A program made the position numbers and the translations under genes. 64,000 nucleotides of DNA, taken from contig CAWFHD010000003.1 of assembly GCA_963815475.1 (NCBI GenBank), forward strand, positions 4,402,001 to 4,466,000. The letters are read 5' to 3'. A model generated the notes under the pieces. It was given only the letters and a program-made list of their open reading frames with translations, was not told the origin of the DNA and searched no databases. Each line of letters begins with the position of its first letter. Position 1 is the first letter of the stretch. Shown piece after piece: positions 1-7,487 of this stretch. Origin of the DNA: Sulfopaludibacter sp963815475 (lineage in GTDB: Bacteria; Acidobacteriota; Terriglobia; Bryobacterales; Bryobacteraceae).

Positions 1-1574
1 TGAAAACTTCGATACGCGGAGCCTCCAACCCCGACGCCAAGCGCCCAAAGCGCGCGCGCGTGGCTGTCTTCCGACCCTTGAAGATCGAGCCAGCGGCGAT
101 CGAAGGAGAGGTGATTGTGAAAGCGCCCGGTGGTGCGATCAAACGCGTAACAAAGGAATGCAGCGTAAGTGGTAGCGAGCGAGCGGACCCGCTCCGGCTC
201 ATCGCCGAGATCCTCCAGCAACACTGCCAGGATGAAGGCGCGCGCATTGTCGTCCGTGCAATAGCCTTCCGCAAAATTGGGGACGCTGAAGACAGCGTGT
301 TGAAAGATTCCTGTGGAATCGGTCATGCGCGACAGATGGTCCAGCTTCACTTCGGGAGCTTCACGCGGCCGCTGATCCAGCGTTTTCGTGGAGAGAGACT
401 TTCGCTGTGTGGAGAGAGCTTGCAGACGGGAAAGCTCGAAGGAGTGCATGTACAGACGCGCTACGTTGCTCCAGATCATCTCCCGGCCCAGCCTGTAGGC
501 GTTCTCGCGCATGGCGTTCCGGCGCGCATCGTCACGCAACAGCCCACACACTTCCTGAGCGATGGCTTTGGAATCTCCGAACGGAACCAGTACGCCGTTG
601 CCATTGGCCAGCAGTTCGGCGGCGTGCCAATAGGGCGTTGAAATCACGGCTTTGCCGGAGCCGAAGGTGTATGCCAGAGTGCCCGAGGTGCTTTGGGCTT
701 CATTCAGATAGGGCGTAATGTAAACGTCGGCCGCGCCGATGAAATCCTTCAACGTTTCAAGATCCACGAAGCTGTTGTAGAAGATGACGTTCTTCTCCAC
801 CTTGTTGCGCGCGGCCAGAATGCCGAGTCCCACGCGGTATCCTTCTCCGCGTTCGCGGAACTCGTTGGGATGGGTGGCGCCCACCACCATGTATACGACG
901 TTGGGGAACTCCGCCACGATGGCCGGCAGCGCGTTGAGCACGTGTTCAATTCCCTTGTTCGGCGAGAGCAGTCCGAAGGTGAACAGGACAGTCCGCCCGG
1001 TTACGCCGAATTCCTCTTTCAACTCACTGGAGTCGACAAACGGTATGTCGGGAATCCCGTGATGGATCAAGTCGATCTTGGAGGGCGGTGCGTGATAGAC
1101 ATCCTGTAACATCTGCCGCCCCCGATCCGACATCACTACGAGGCGGGTGGAAAGCGCGATCAGTTCCTGCATCACCAGGCGCTGGTCCAGCCGCGGTTCA
1201 CTCAAGACGGTGTGCAGGGTAACGACGATCGGCATGCGCAGTTCGCGCAGCAGCGCCAGAATGTGGCTGCCGGCCGGACCGCCGAAGATGCCGTACTCGT
1301 GCTGCAGGCAAACCACGTCCACATTGCTGATATTCAGAAAGTCAGCGGCCCGCAGGTACGATGAGAGATCCTGTTCTTCAATTTCGAAACGAACCACACC
1401 CGGGTAGTCATAGCCCGCCCGGATGTCGTTCATGGCGACAGCGAAGCACTCACTCGACGGGTGTTCGGCAGCGACCGCTGCCAGCAAATCCGACGTGAAC
1501 GTGGCGATGCCGCATTTGCGCGGCAGATAGTTGCCTATGAATGCGACCTTGCCAACTTTGGAACCTTCGATCAC
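1..1574 (-). CDS. GT4 glycosyltransferase with glycosidase-like C-terminus, 3' truncated
   Basis: The minus strand is open from a GTG at 1574 to the window edge, at least 524 residues. The first 390 or so residues read as a GT-B fold glycosyltransferase of family 4. The N-terminus has FIGNYLPRKCGIATFT, the acceptor-side loop has HEYGIFGG near residue 90, the donor domain begins TFGLLSPNKGIEHV, and a sugar-nucleotide loop has NEAQSTSGTLAYTFGSG. The part after about residue 420 (GYCTDDNARA, then GSEDSHARALWALG) resembles the helical six-hairpin glycosidase-like domain often found behind such enzymes. The fused architecture is seen directly; substrate and product are unknown. A soluble sugar or glycan synthesis role is inferred. 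The start follows a purine-rich GGAAGAGG stretch. The end lies outside the window. Confidence 0.8.
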   Translation of the reverse strand, partial: MIEGSKVGKVAFIGNYLPRKCGIATFTSDLLAAVAAEHPSSECFAVAMNDIRAGYDYPGVVRFEIEEQDLSSYLRAADFLNISNVDVVCLQHEYGIFGGPAGSHILALLRELRMPIVVTLHTVLSEPRLDQRLVMQELIALSTRLVVMSDRGRQMLQDVYHAPPSKIDLIHHGIPDIPFVDSSELKEEFGVTGRTVLFTFGLLSPNKGIEHVLNALPAIVAEFPNVVYMVVGATHPNEFRERGEGYRVGLGILAARNKVEKNVIFYNSFVDLETLKDFIGAADVYITPYLNEAQSTSGTLAYTFGSGKAVISTPYWHAAELLANGNGVLVPFGDSKAIAQEVCGLLRDDARRNAMRENAYRLGREMIWSNVARLYMHSFELSRLQALSTQRKSLSTKTLDQRPREAPEVKLDHLSRMTDSTGIFQHAVFSVPNFAEGYCTDDNARAFILAVLLEDLGDEPERVRSLATTYAAFLCYAFDRTTGRFHNHLSFDRRWLDLQGSEDSHARALWALGVGVGGSAYRSF

Positions 1575-1596
1575 GATTTTCCTCTTCCAAGAACCG

Positions 1597-1731
1597 TTAG
1601 TGTCTTGCTACGGCGGCTAGCACGGCCACGATGGCGATCACATACAGGAGACGACCACGCCACAAAGCCCCGGCGCCGGCTTTGCGTTCCCGGTTCTCCA
1701 GCCCCCAATCATCCATGGGTGTTTTGTCCAT
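1597..1731 (-). CDS. Small single-pass membrane protein (44 aa)
   Basis: An ATG at 1731 opens a 44-residue frame. It has a charged N-terminal half (MDKTPMDDW...RERKAG) and a hydrophobic C-terminal helix (LLYVIAIVAVLAAVA) ending RH. It starts nine bases after the previous small frame and lies downstream of groEL in the same direction, so it could be the tail of that operon. The family is not recognised. The frame could extend upstream, but the residues before this ATG are arginine-rich and look non-coding. A tail-anchored inner-membrane peptide is the simplest reading. Confidence 0.45.
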   Translation of the reverse strand: MDKTPMDDWGLENRERKAGAGALWRGRLLYVIAIVAVLAAVARH

Positions 1732-1739
1732 CGAGGCCG

Positions 1740-1847
1740 CTACCTTTTCTTTCCGCCAGCATTGGCGACGCGGGCGTCCTTCACCGCGGCGAAGGCCACC
1801 GCGGCGCAAAGGACGAAAATGACGACGCCGAACATCACCAGAACCAC
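1740..1847 (-). CDS. Tiny membrane peptide overlapping groEL stop (35 aa)
   Basis: A GTG at 1847 overlaps the groEL stop (TAGTG) and opens 35 codons. They begin with a continuous hydrophobic stretch (VVLVMFGVVIFVLCAAVAFA) followed by a short basic tail ending GGKKR. This is the shape of a one-helix membrane peptide translationally coupled to groEL. No family is recognised. The GTG start and small size make it uncertain; an internal ATG five codons in is an alternative start. Confidence 0.35.
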   Translation of the reverse strand: MVLVMFGVVIFVLCAAVAFAAVKDARVANAGGKKR

Positions 1848-3432
1848 TATTCCGACTCTTCGACCGCGCTGATGGCGGCTTCGGTCGTGAGCATGAGAGA
1901 GGCGATGGAAGCTGCATTCTGCAGCGCCGTGCGCGTCACCTTCGTGGGGTCGATTACGCCGGCCTTCACCAGGTCCTCGTACTTCTCGGTAGAGGCGTTG
2001 AAGCCGAAGTTAGGATCCTCGTGGCTTCCGGATGCTCTCGACCACAACCGCGCCTTCGGTTCCGCAGTTCGCGACGATCTGGCGCACGGGCTCTTCACAG
2101 GCGCGGCGCACGATGGTGACGCCGAACTGCTCGTCGCCTTCGAGCTTCAGATTCTCGCAGCGCCACCGATGCCCGCAGCAGCGCGACGCCTCCGCCCGGC
2201 ACGATGCCTTCCTCCACCGCCGCGCGGGTGGCATGCAGGGCATCTTCCACGCGAGCCTTCTTCTCTTTCATCTCGGTCTCGGTGGCGGCGCCTACTTTGA
2301 TGATGGCCACGCCGCCGGCCAGCTTCGCCAGCCGCTCCTGCAGTTTCTCGCGGTCGTAGTCCGACGTGGTGTCTTCCACCTGGGCGCGGAGCTGCTTGAT
2401 CCGGCCCTCGATGTCGCTTCTGCGTTCCGCCGCCATCGATGATGGTGGTGGTGTCCTTGTCCACCGTAACGCGCTTGGCGCGGCCCAGATCCTCCAGCTT
2501 GATGCTGTCCAGCTTGATGCCGGTCTCTTCCATGATGGCCTTGCCGCCAGTCAGGATCGAGATATCTTCCAGCATTGCTTTGCGGCGATCGCCGAAGCCC
2601 GGAGCCTTCACGGCGCAGGCACTGAGCGTGCCGCGCAGCTTGTTGACCACCAGCGTGGCCAGGGCTTCGCCTTCCACGTCCTCGGCGATCACGAGCAGCG
2701 GCTTGCCGGCGCGCGCGATCTGCTCGAGAATGGGCAGCAGGTCCTTCATGTTGCTGATCTTCTTGTCGTGAATGAGGATGTACGGATCCTCGAAAACGCA
2801 TTCCATGCGCTCGGCGTCGCTCACAAAGTAGGGCGAAAGATAGCCGCGGTCGAATTGCATGCCGTCCACTGTCTCGAGTTCGGTGGTCATGGTCTTGGAT
2901 TCCTCGACCGTGATCACGCCGTCCTTGCCCACCTTCTTCATGGCCTCGGCAATGATGTTGCCGATGGTGGAATCGCTATTGGCGGAAATGCTGCCAACCT
3001 GCGCAATCATGTCGCCGGTGACGGGCTTGGAGAGCTTCTTGAATCTCCTCGACGGCCAATTTCCACGGCCTTGTCGATGCCGCGCTTGACCGCCATCGGA
3101 TTCGCGCCGGCGGTGACGGCTTTGACGCCTTCGCGGTAGATTGCCTGGGCCAGAATCGTCGCAGTGGTGGTGCCGTCGCCGGCGACGTCGGAGGTTTTCG
3201 ACGCCACTTCGCGCACCATCTGGGCGCCCATGTTCTCGAGTGGGTCCTTCAGCTCGATCTCCTTGGCCACCGTGACGCCATCTTTGGTGATGGTCGGTCC
3301 GCCGAATTTCTTCTCGAGAACGACATTGCGCCCGCGCGGTCCGAGGGTCACCTTCACTGCGTCGGCGAGTTGATTGACACCGCGCAGGATCGCCTGGCGG
3401 GAGTGGTCGCTATAAGTAATCTGTTTTGCCAT
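1847..3432 (-). pseudogene. groEL: GroEL chaperonin, disrupted by about four to five frameshifts
   Basis: 60-kDa chaperonin that folds client proteins in the cytosol inside a double seven-subunit ring closed by GroES. The start MAKQITYSDHSRQAILRG and the ATP-binding block VAGDGTTTAT are clear. Reading needs a change of frame near 3050 (two small indels), 2426, 2159 and 2025. In the last three, removing one extra C from the coding strand restores the family sequence exactly. The tail ends VEESE without the usual Gly-Gly-Met repeat. Length with indels removed is about 528 residues, slightly short of the usual 540 because the tail is missing. It follows groES by 33 bases, as in a normal groESL operon. 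Either the sequence is wrong here or this is a dead copy; the conservation on both sides of every break favours sequence error. Confidence 0.9.
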
Positions 3433-3465
3433 GGATGTATTTTCCTCGTGATTCGTCGATTGATA

Positions 3466-3785
3466 TTAGCTGGCCTTCCTGGCGGCCTTGGGCGCACGAT
3501 CCAGAACGCCGAGAACGTCGTCCTCGCGCATGATGATGTACTCGGTGCCCTCCAGTTTGATCTCGTTGCCGGAGTACTTCCCGAAGAGGATGCGGTCGCC
3601 GACTTTGACGTCGAGGGCGACCAGTTCCGCCGTCTGTCGAGCCGCTTGCCATGCCCGACGGCCATCACTTCGCCCTCCTGCGGCTTTTCCTTGGCAGAAT
3701 CGGGGATGACGATGCCGTTGCGCGTGGTTTCCTGCTCTTCGATCCGCTTCACCACAATGCGGTCGTATAAGGGTCGAATGTTCAT
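3466..3785 (-). pseudogene. groES: GroES co-chaperonin, frameshifted near 3640
   Basis: Ten-kDa lid of the GroEL chamber. MNIRPLYDRIVVKRIE at the start and the mobile-loop region (EETTRNGIVIPDSAKEKPQ type) are intact. Then the frame breaks after VGHGKRLD at about 3640. Removing two extra bases there (an A and a G) restores DDGELVALDVKVGD and continues to the C-terminal part with EYIIMREDDVLGVLD, stopping at 3466. The ATG at 3785 has AAGGAG about a dozen bases upstream. It is immediately followed by groEL. Length after repair is close to the usual bacterial GroES length plus a short Lys/Ala tail (RAPKAARKAS). Confidence 0.88.
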
Positions 3786-4169
3786 GATGCTGTTAGTCTC
3801 CTTAGAATTTTGCCGTCGCGCGGCTCGGCTAGTCTGAATCGCCTGGTAGCGGGCATCGTGAAAGATCAACTGCCGGACCTGGTCGCCAATCTCCTGCCAG
3901 TCGCGAATGAAATAGCCGGCCTGCTGATTGCTCATGGTCTCTGCGCGTTTCTCTTCGAGGATCGCCAGCACAGCTTCGGTCGCGGCAAGCTTGGCGGTGG
4001 CTTGTTTGCCGGCGACAGATCGGAAGGCCGCCGCCACGCGGTCGAATTCGGTGTTCACCTGACGCCTGATTCGTTCAGCCCACTCCACCTGGTTGGCGGT
4101 ACCGGTGAGCGCGTCTTGCCGGGCGGGCGTGGGGCCAACGCTTCCCCGGGCTTCGATCTCCAGTGCCAT
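3786..4169 (-). CDS. Unknown soluble protein running in frame into groES
   Basis: An ATG at 4169 opens a helical, charged frame (MALEIEARGS..., later MSNQQAGYFIRDWQEI and DARYQAIQTSRAAR) that has no stop before the groES ATG, so as written it is fused to GroES. A TAA in another frame (TTCTAAGGAG) sits exactly on the groES Shine-Dalgarno. Given the many one-base errors nearby, the original gene probably ended there with about 120 residues. Predicted mostly alpha-helical, without signal peptide or membrane segment. Family not recognised. Position suggests it is the first gene of the groESL operon, downstream of the Crp-type sites at 4.3-4.46 kb. Confidence 0.5.
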
Positions 4170-4291
4170 GGAATCTCCGCTACAGCTAGTGCACGGGTCG
4201 CACCAATACCGCCGTTCCGTTGAGCTTCTTCAGTTGCCACAATTTGCGATGGCGGGCGGGCGAAGTGGCCCTTTTCAGGGCGGCATCATAT

Positions 4292-4321
4292 GGTCAAGTG
4301 ACCGCCGGCGGTCAAATGAAT
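4292..4321. promoter_or_regulatory. Crp-type operator array, site 1
   Basis: GGTCA-N2-TGACC-N6-GGTCA-N2-TGAAT: a perfect TGACC-N6-GGTCA dyad at 4299-4314 flanked by extra half-sites at 18-bp spacing. The 5-6-5 geometry is that of Crp/Fnr dimer sites. It lies about 290 bases before the Crp/Fnr gene on the right and 125 before the groES-side frame on the left. Confidence 0.6.
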
Positions 4322-4446
4322 CCAAGGTCGGAGCGTATTCGATGTCTATCCGGGCGGTGCACGCAGAGGTCCGCCGATGGGTGGAATAATCAGAGCGCCG
4401 GGAATCCACTGATTGGAAGGAAACGCGCGCACTCCACCCTCTGGAT

Positions 4447-4462
4447 TGACCATATATGGTCA
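4447..4462. promoter_or_regulatory. Crp-type operator, perfect 16-bp palindrome, site 2
   Basis: TGACC-ATATAT-GGTCA is a perfect 16-bp palindrome with Crp/Fnr geometry. It lies 143 bases before the chosen GTG of the Crp/Fnr gene, consistent with autoregulation. Confidence 0.65.
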
Positions 4463-4604
4463 TCCGGCGCTCGCGCGCCACGGTAAACAACCGAGACCGC
4501 GAACCGGGACCCATAGTCTATCTATTTGGAAACACAGGGCTTCACTGTCTATAGCCAATAGGCGGGCTCCGTATTGCTTCTTACAACGCCGAGGATTATG
4601 CTCT

Positions 4605-5279
4605 GTGTTGGATGAGAAAAGTGTGAAGAAAGAAAGAGCGGCTGCGGCCTTCGATGCGAAATCGTTCCTAGCCAAGGTGGGCAAGGGAAGGATCCAGGAG
4701 GACTTCAAAAAGAGCCAGCAGATCTTCGCGCAAGGCGACGCCGCCGACTCCCTCTTCTATGTCCAGAAAGGCAAAGTCAAGCTCTCGGTAGTCTCCAATC
4801 AAGGGAAAGAGGCTGTGGTAGGGATCATGAGCGCCACGGACTTTTTCGGCGAGGGCTGCCTCGCCGGCCAACCAAAGCGGATGTCGAGCGCCACATCAAT
4901 GACGGACTGCTCCATTATGCGGCTGGCCAGGACTGAAGTAACCCGTCTCCTGCGTGAGCAACCGGCGTTCTCGGCGGTGTTTCTGCAGCATCTGCTTTCC
5001 CGTAACATTCGGATTGAAGAGGACCTGGTGGACCAGTTATTCAATTCGAGCGAGAAACGCCTGGCCCGGGTTCTGCTACTATTGGCGAACTTCGGCAAGG
5101 AAGGCAAGCAAGAGCCTGTGATCCCCAAGATGAGCCAGGAGACGCTGGCAGGGATTGTCGGCACCACGCGGTCAAGAGTCAGCTTTTTCATGAACCGCTT
5201 CCGGGAGTTGGGCTTTATCGAGTACAACGGCGGCCTGCACGTCCACAGTTCCCTGCTGAACGTCATCCTGCACGACTAA
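4605..5279 (+). CDS. Crp/Fnr-family transcriptional regulator 1
   Basis: Cytosolic homodimeric DNA-binding regulator. The N-terminal cyclic-nucleotide-like beta roll spans roughly residues 30-140 (IFAQGDAADSLFYVQKGKVK, then FFGEGCLAG), followed by a dimer helix (SRNIRIEEDLVDQLFNSSEK) and a winged helix-turn-helix with SQETLAGIVGTTRSRVSF. The SSEKRLARVLLLLANFGKEG block marks a widespread Crp subgroup found in Acidobacteria and Proteobacteria. No FNR-type cysteine cluster is visible, so an iron-sulfur oxygen sensor is unlikely; the ligand is unknown. The frame is open from 4413, but the upstream part is unlike the family. GTG 4605 has GAGGA about ten bases before it and puts the start close to the family norm; TTG 4608 or GTG 4620 are alternatives. 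The dyads upstream suggest it binds its own promoter (inference). Confidence 0.88.
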   Translation: MLDEKSVKKERAAAAFDAKSFLAKVGKGRIQEDFKKSQQIFAQGDAADSLFYVQKGKVKLSVVSNQGKEAVVGIMSATDFFGEGCLAGQPKRMSSATSMTDCSIMRLARTEVTRLLREQPAFSAVFLQHLLSRNIRIEEDLVDQLFNSSEKRLARVLLLLANFGKEGKQEPVIPKMSQETLAGIVGTTRSRVSFFMNRFRELGFIEYNGGLHVHSSLLNVILHD

Positions 5280-5444
5280 CCTTCGTCCAAAGTCCACAGA
5301 AAAAAAGGGGGCTGGCGCCAGGAAGCCATTTTGGCGCGCATCGTGCCGCATTCTCTAAATATTCCCTGAGGTTGAGCAGTTTTGAACAGATAAGCAACGC
5401 GGCTTGACCTAAGCTTTGAGCGTACAGGTCTTGTTAGTTGATCC

Positions 5445-5819
5445 ATGGAACGCCAAACGATTCTGGTGGCTGACGATGAAGCCATCATAGGCAGCTTCGT
5501 CAAAACAGTTCTGGAGCGCGCTGGCTACAACGTACTCCTGGCCGACAATGGCGCCGGAGCGATGGCTCTTTATGAGAAGCACCAGGCCGAGGTCGCCTTG
5601 CTGCTGACGGACGTAATCATGCCGGATATCAGCGGTCTGGAACTGGCGGATTGGGTTCTTGCCTGTGAGCCGACGGCTCGGATACTCTTGATGTCCGGCA
5701 GTCATCTAAGTGAAAGCCGCGGCCTTGGTTGCCTGCAGAAGCCATTCAGGGCAGCTCAATTGACGGAAAAGGTCGCTGAGGTGTTCAGGTGCCGGGATTT
5801 GGAACTCGCCCAAGGCTAA
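5445..5819 (+). CDS. Stand-alone response regulator receiver protein (CheY-like)
   Basis: A 124-residue single receiver domain. The acidic pair follows the first strand (ILVADDEAIIG, residues about 9-11), the phospho-acceptor Asp lies in LLLTDVIMPD near residue 54, the conserved Ser in LLMSGSH, and the Lys in LQKPF. There is no output domain, so it must act through partners, as CheY or Spo0F do. No histidine kinase is encoded in the window. It sits 165 bases after Crp/Fnr gene 1 and is followed by a GC-rich hairpin, so it is probably its own transcript. Partner kinase and output are unknown. Confidence 0.88.
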   Translation: MERQTILVADDEAIIGSFVKTVLERAGYNVLLADNGAGAMALYEKHQAEVALLLTDVIMPDISGLELADWVLACEPTARILLMSGSHLSESRGLGCLQKPFRAAQLTEKVAEVFRCRDLELAQG

Positions 5820-5839
5820 AGTTGAGTGGATGAGGGGCG

Positions 5840-5869
5840 GGGCCCGCGAATATGGGGGATCACGGGCCC
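5840..5869. terminator. GC-rich hairpin after the response regulator
   Basis: GGGCCCG at 5840-5846 pairs with CGGGCCC at 5863-5869, 20 bases after the response-regulator stop. There is no T-run behind it, so strength as an intrinsic terminator is uncertain. Confidence 0.4.
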
Positions 5870-5915
5870 TAACAGCTCATGCCTCAGATAACCTCATAGG
5901 CAGGCTTTTCGGTAG

Positions 5916-6065
5916 TTAGATCGGACGCCGCCCTTGTATCAGGCGAATCACCATGATGACCAAGGCCGCGACTAATAAAATGTGAATGAGACCGGACGCG
6001 GTAAACGACGTAACCACACCCAGCAGCCACAACACCAGCAGGATTACACAGATAGTCCAAAGCAT
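5916..6065 (-). CDS. lmo0937-family small membrane protein (DUF5670-like, 49 aa)
   Basis: The reverse strand encodes 49 residues with two hydrophobic helices (MLWTICVILLVLWLLGVV and IHILLVAALVIMVIRL) and a short basic tail GRRPI. The pattern of Leu/Val helices, a central turn and a C-terminal RLIQGRRP motif matches the lmo0937 small membrane protein family from memory. A strong Shine-Dalgarno (AAGGAG) precedes the ATG at 6065. Such peptides are usually linked to stress-induced envelope adaptation, but the molecular role is unknown. It lies in the Crp/response-regulator cluster, convergent with the response regulator. Confidence 0.75.
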   Translation of the reverse strand: MLWTICVILLVLWLLGVVTSFTASGLIHILLVAALVIMVIRLIQGRRPI

Positions 6066-6124
6066 CTTAATTTCTCCTTCAAGCGAACCAAATGCACGAG
6101 CAGGTCCGATCCAGGCAGCGCGAG

Positions 6125-6265
6125 TTAATAGGCATCACGCGTCCCGGCCCTGCGGCCTGCTTCATAAACACGGCACAGTGTCCAGAAGATCACTGCGGTT
6201 ACAACTACCACTGATGGAATCGCACTGCGGACGGAATCCTGGAACTTGTGATTGGCGCTCATCAT
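6125..6265 (-). CDS. Small one-helix membrane protein (46 aa)
   Basis: ATG at 6265 (a second ATG follows directly), preceded by GGAGAG, opens 46 codons. A polar N-terminus (MMSANHKFQDSVRSA) is followed by one hydrophobic helix (IPSVVVVTAVIFWTLCRVY) and a charged tail (EAGRRAGTRDAY). It lies 59 bases upstream of the lmo0937-type gene on the same strand, so the two probably share a transcript. Family not recognised. The good ribosome site and clean amphipathic layout support a real gene. Confidence 0.55.
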   Translation of the reverse strand: MMSANHKFQDSVRSAIPSVVVVTAVIFWTLCRVYEAGRRAGTRDAY

Positions 6266-6358
6266 ACTCTCCAATGTGTGTACCGGCCGCATGTTTCATT
6301 GCAAGTCGCGGTCCAACCAGCCGGGCGTGATCTGCCAGCGCAAGGGTGTTTGCCGGGA

Positions 6359-6392
6359 CGACCGTATTCAGTCGCAGTGGCGCCCGAAGGTC
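6359..6392. promoter_or_regulatory. Degenerate Crp-type operator, site 3
   Basis: CGACC-GTATTC-AGTCG at 6359-6374 keeps the 5-6-5 geometry. The stretch from here to AGGTCA near 6393 lines up with the site at 21238-21271 with one indel (shared GACCGTATT core). It lies about 165-200 bases before Crp/Fnr gene 2. Weaker than the other sites. Confidence 0.35.
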
Positions 6393-6555
6393 ACGCTCGA
6401 CAGGTCAAGGTGGTGAATTGGGCCAAGCGTACACATGGGCACGGAATTGCCTATAACGCCATGTGCGACGCTTTCCGGCGCCGCGCAGCGCTGGTATCGG
6501 CCGGTGTTCAATTGTGAGCAGACGGTATTAACGATTCATCTTAAGGTAGTACAGT

Positions 6556-7326
6556 ATGCCGTTTGATATTACCCGCCAGGCAAGAATCGCCAGCCAAAAC
6601 TTTGAAGGAAAGTTGGAAACAGACATGGCATCTAGATTTGTAGCACCAGCCTATCGAGCAGTGTCCGAGGATGTCTTAGCCCATTTACCGGTTTCCGTAA
6701 CGAAAGAATATAAGAAAGGCGAGATCATCTACGGTCCGGATCAACACCCGAGCTATATTTATCTGGTTGCAGAGGGTTACGTTAAGCTTTCACGGATCGC
6801 TGACCACGGCAGCGAAATCCTTTTGGATATCGTGGTGCCGGAGGAACTGTTCGGCGAATCGGCCTTCGTCGCTGGACCCTGCCCGGGCGAACAGGCAAAC
6901 GCGCTGGGGCAGGTTCGCTTGATGATTTGGCCGATCGCCGCCATGGAAGAGATCATGACGAAGCGGCCAGGCCTTGCCGTAGCGCTGCTCCAGATAGCCG
7001 CGCGCCGATCTGTGGATTTTGCAGGCCGGATCGAGAGCTTTTCATTCGACAACATCGAGCGGAGACTCGCCCGCGCACTGATCCGCTTCTCCGAGCGCAT
7101 GGGCACTCCGGGAGAAAATGGATCTGTAGTGATGATGCCGCTGACTCACAGCTTACTGGGCCGCCACATCGGAACCTCAAGGGAATTGACTACTCACTAT
7201 ATGAACCAATTCCGTAAGTACGGTTACCTGACCTATTCGCGCCAGGAAATCGTTCTACAGCAAAATGCCCTGGCTGAATGGACACGCTCCACCGCAGGAC
7301 ATCGCCGCACCGCCAAACTTCCATAG
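6556..7326 (+). CDS. Crp/Fnr-family transcriptional regulator 2
   Basis: Second Crp/Fnr paralogue, clearly different from the first. The effector beta-roll has IIYGPDQHPSYIYLVAEGY and ELFGESAFVAG. A dimerisation helix (DFAGRIESFSFDNIERRL) follows, then a winged helix-turn-helix (LTHSLLGRHIGTSRELTTHY). No cysteine cluster is seen. The ATG at 6556 gives 256 residues; an internal ATG at 6625 (MASRFVAPAYRAV) with a purine-rich upstream region would give 233 and is nearer the normal Crp length, so the start is open. A full Crp-type array (7370-7392) sits between this gene and the downstream Clp-type ATPase. Ligand unknown. Either this or regulator 1 could bind the repeated dyads. Confidence 0.87.
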   Translation: MPFDITRQARIASQNFEGKLETDMASRFVAPAYRAVSEDVLAHLPVSVTKEYKKGEIIYGPDQHPSYIYLVAEGYVKLSRIADHGSEILLDIVVPEELFGESAFVAGPCPGEQANALGQVRLMIWPIAAMEEIMTKRPGLAVALLQIAARRSVDFAGRIESFSFDNIERRLARALIRFSERMGTPGENGSVVMMPLTHSLLGRHIGTSRELTTHYMNQFRKYGYLTYSRQEIVLQQNALAEWTRSTAGHRRTAKLP

Positions 7327-7369
7327 GCATCAGGGCTGGCGATGCGCCCGCGGGTCGGCATGCGGAGTC

Positions 7370-7392
7370 TGACCTCCGTTGGTCAAATGACC
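7370..7392. promoter_or_regulatory. Crp-type operator array, site 4
   Basis: TGACC-TCCGTT-GGTCA-AA-TGACC: perfect 16-bp dyad at 7370-7385 plus a third half-site at 18-bp spacing. It lies 96 to 118 bases before the ATG of the Clp-type ATPase, a good place for Crp-style activation. Confidence 0.65.
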
Positions 7393-7487
7393 GCATTTCG
7401 TTAAGCAAATCAGCCAGGTTTGGCCGGATCATAAGGATTCGGAATGGAGCCAAACTTGCCTCACTCAATGCTGGAAATAGAGGGGGC

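Larger units (their letters stand above)
4170..4604. other. Divergent regulatory region between groESL operon and Crp/Fnr gene 1
   Basis: About 435 bases without a convincing gene. It separates the leftward groESL unit from the rightward Crp/Fnr gene. It holds two sets of Crp-geometry dyads (listed separately at 4292-4321 and 4447-4462). No CIRCE element (TTAGCACTC-N9-GAGTGCTAA) was seen, so HrcA control of groESL is not supported here. Confidence 0.6.

Noticed and set aside
2366..3139. A 257-codon plus-strand frame across the groEL region
   Set aside because: It is the antisense shadow of groEL; the minus strand carries unmistakable chaperonin sequence in consecutive frames.
1847..3432. Programmed frameshifting in groEL
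   Set aside because: There are several breaks with no slippery heptamer or downstream structure, and each is fixed by removing one extra base.
4170..4604. CIRCE (HrcA) operator before groESL
   Set aside because: No TTAGCACTC/GAGTGCTAA pair was found; the palindromes there are TGACC/GGTCA type.
5404..5432. TGACC...GGTC pair before the response regulator as an operator
   Set aside because: The halves are separated by 17 bases instead of 6, so it does not fit the dyad; it may be only a promoter-like sequence.
6403..6407. Another GGTCA half-site before Crp/Fnr gene 2
   Set aside because: It is 14 bases from the preceding GGTCA, out of the 18-bp phase, and has no partner half.
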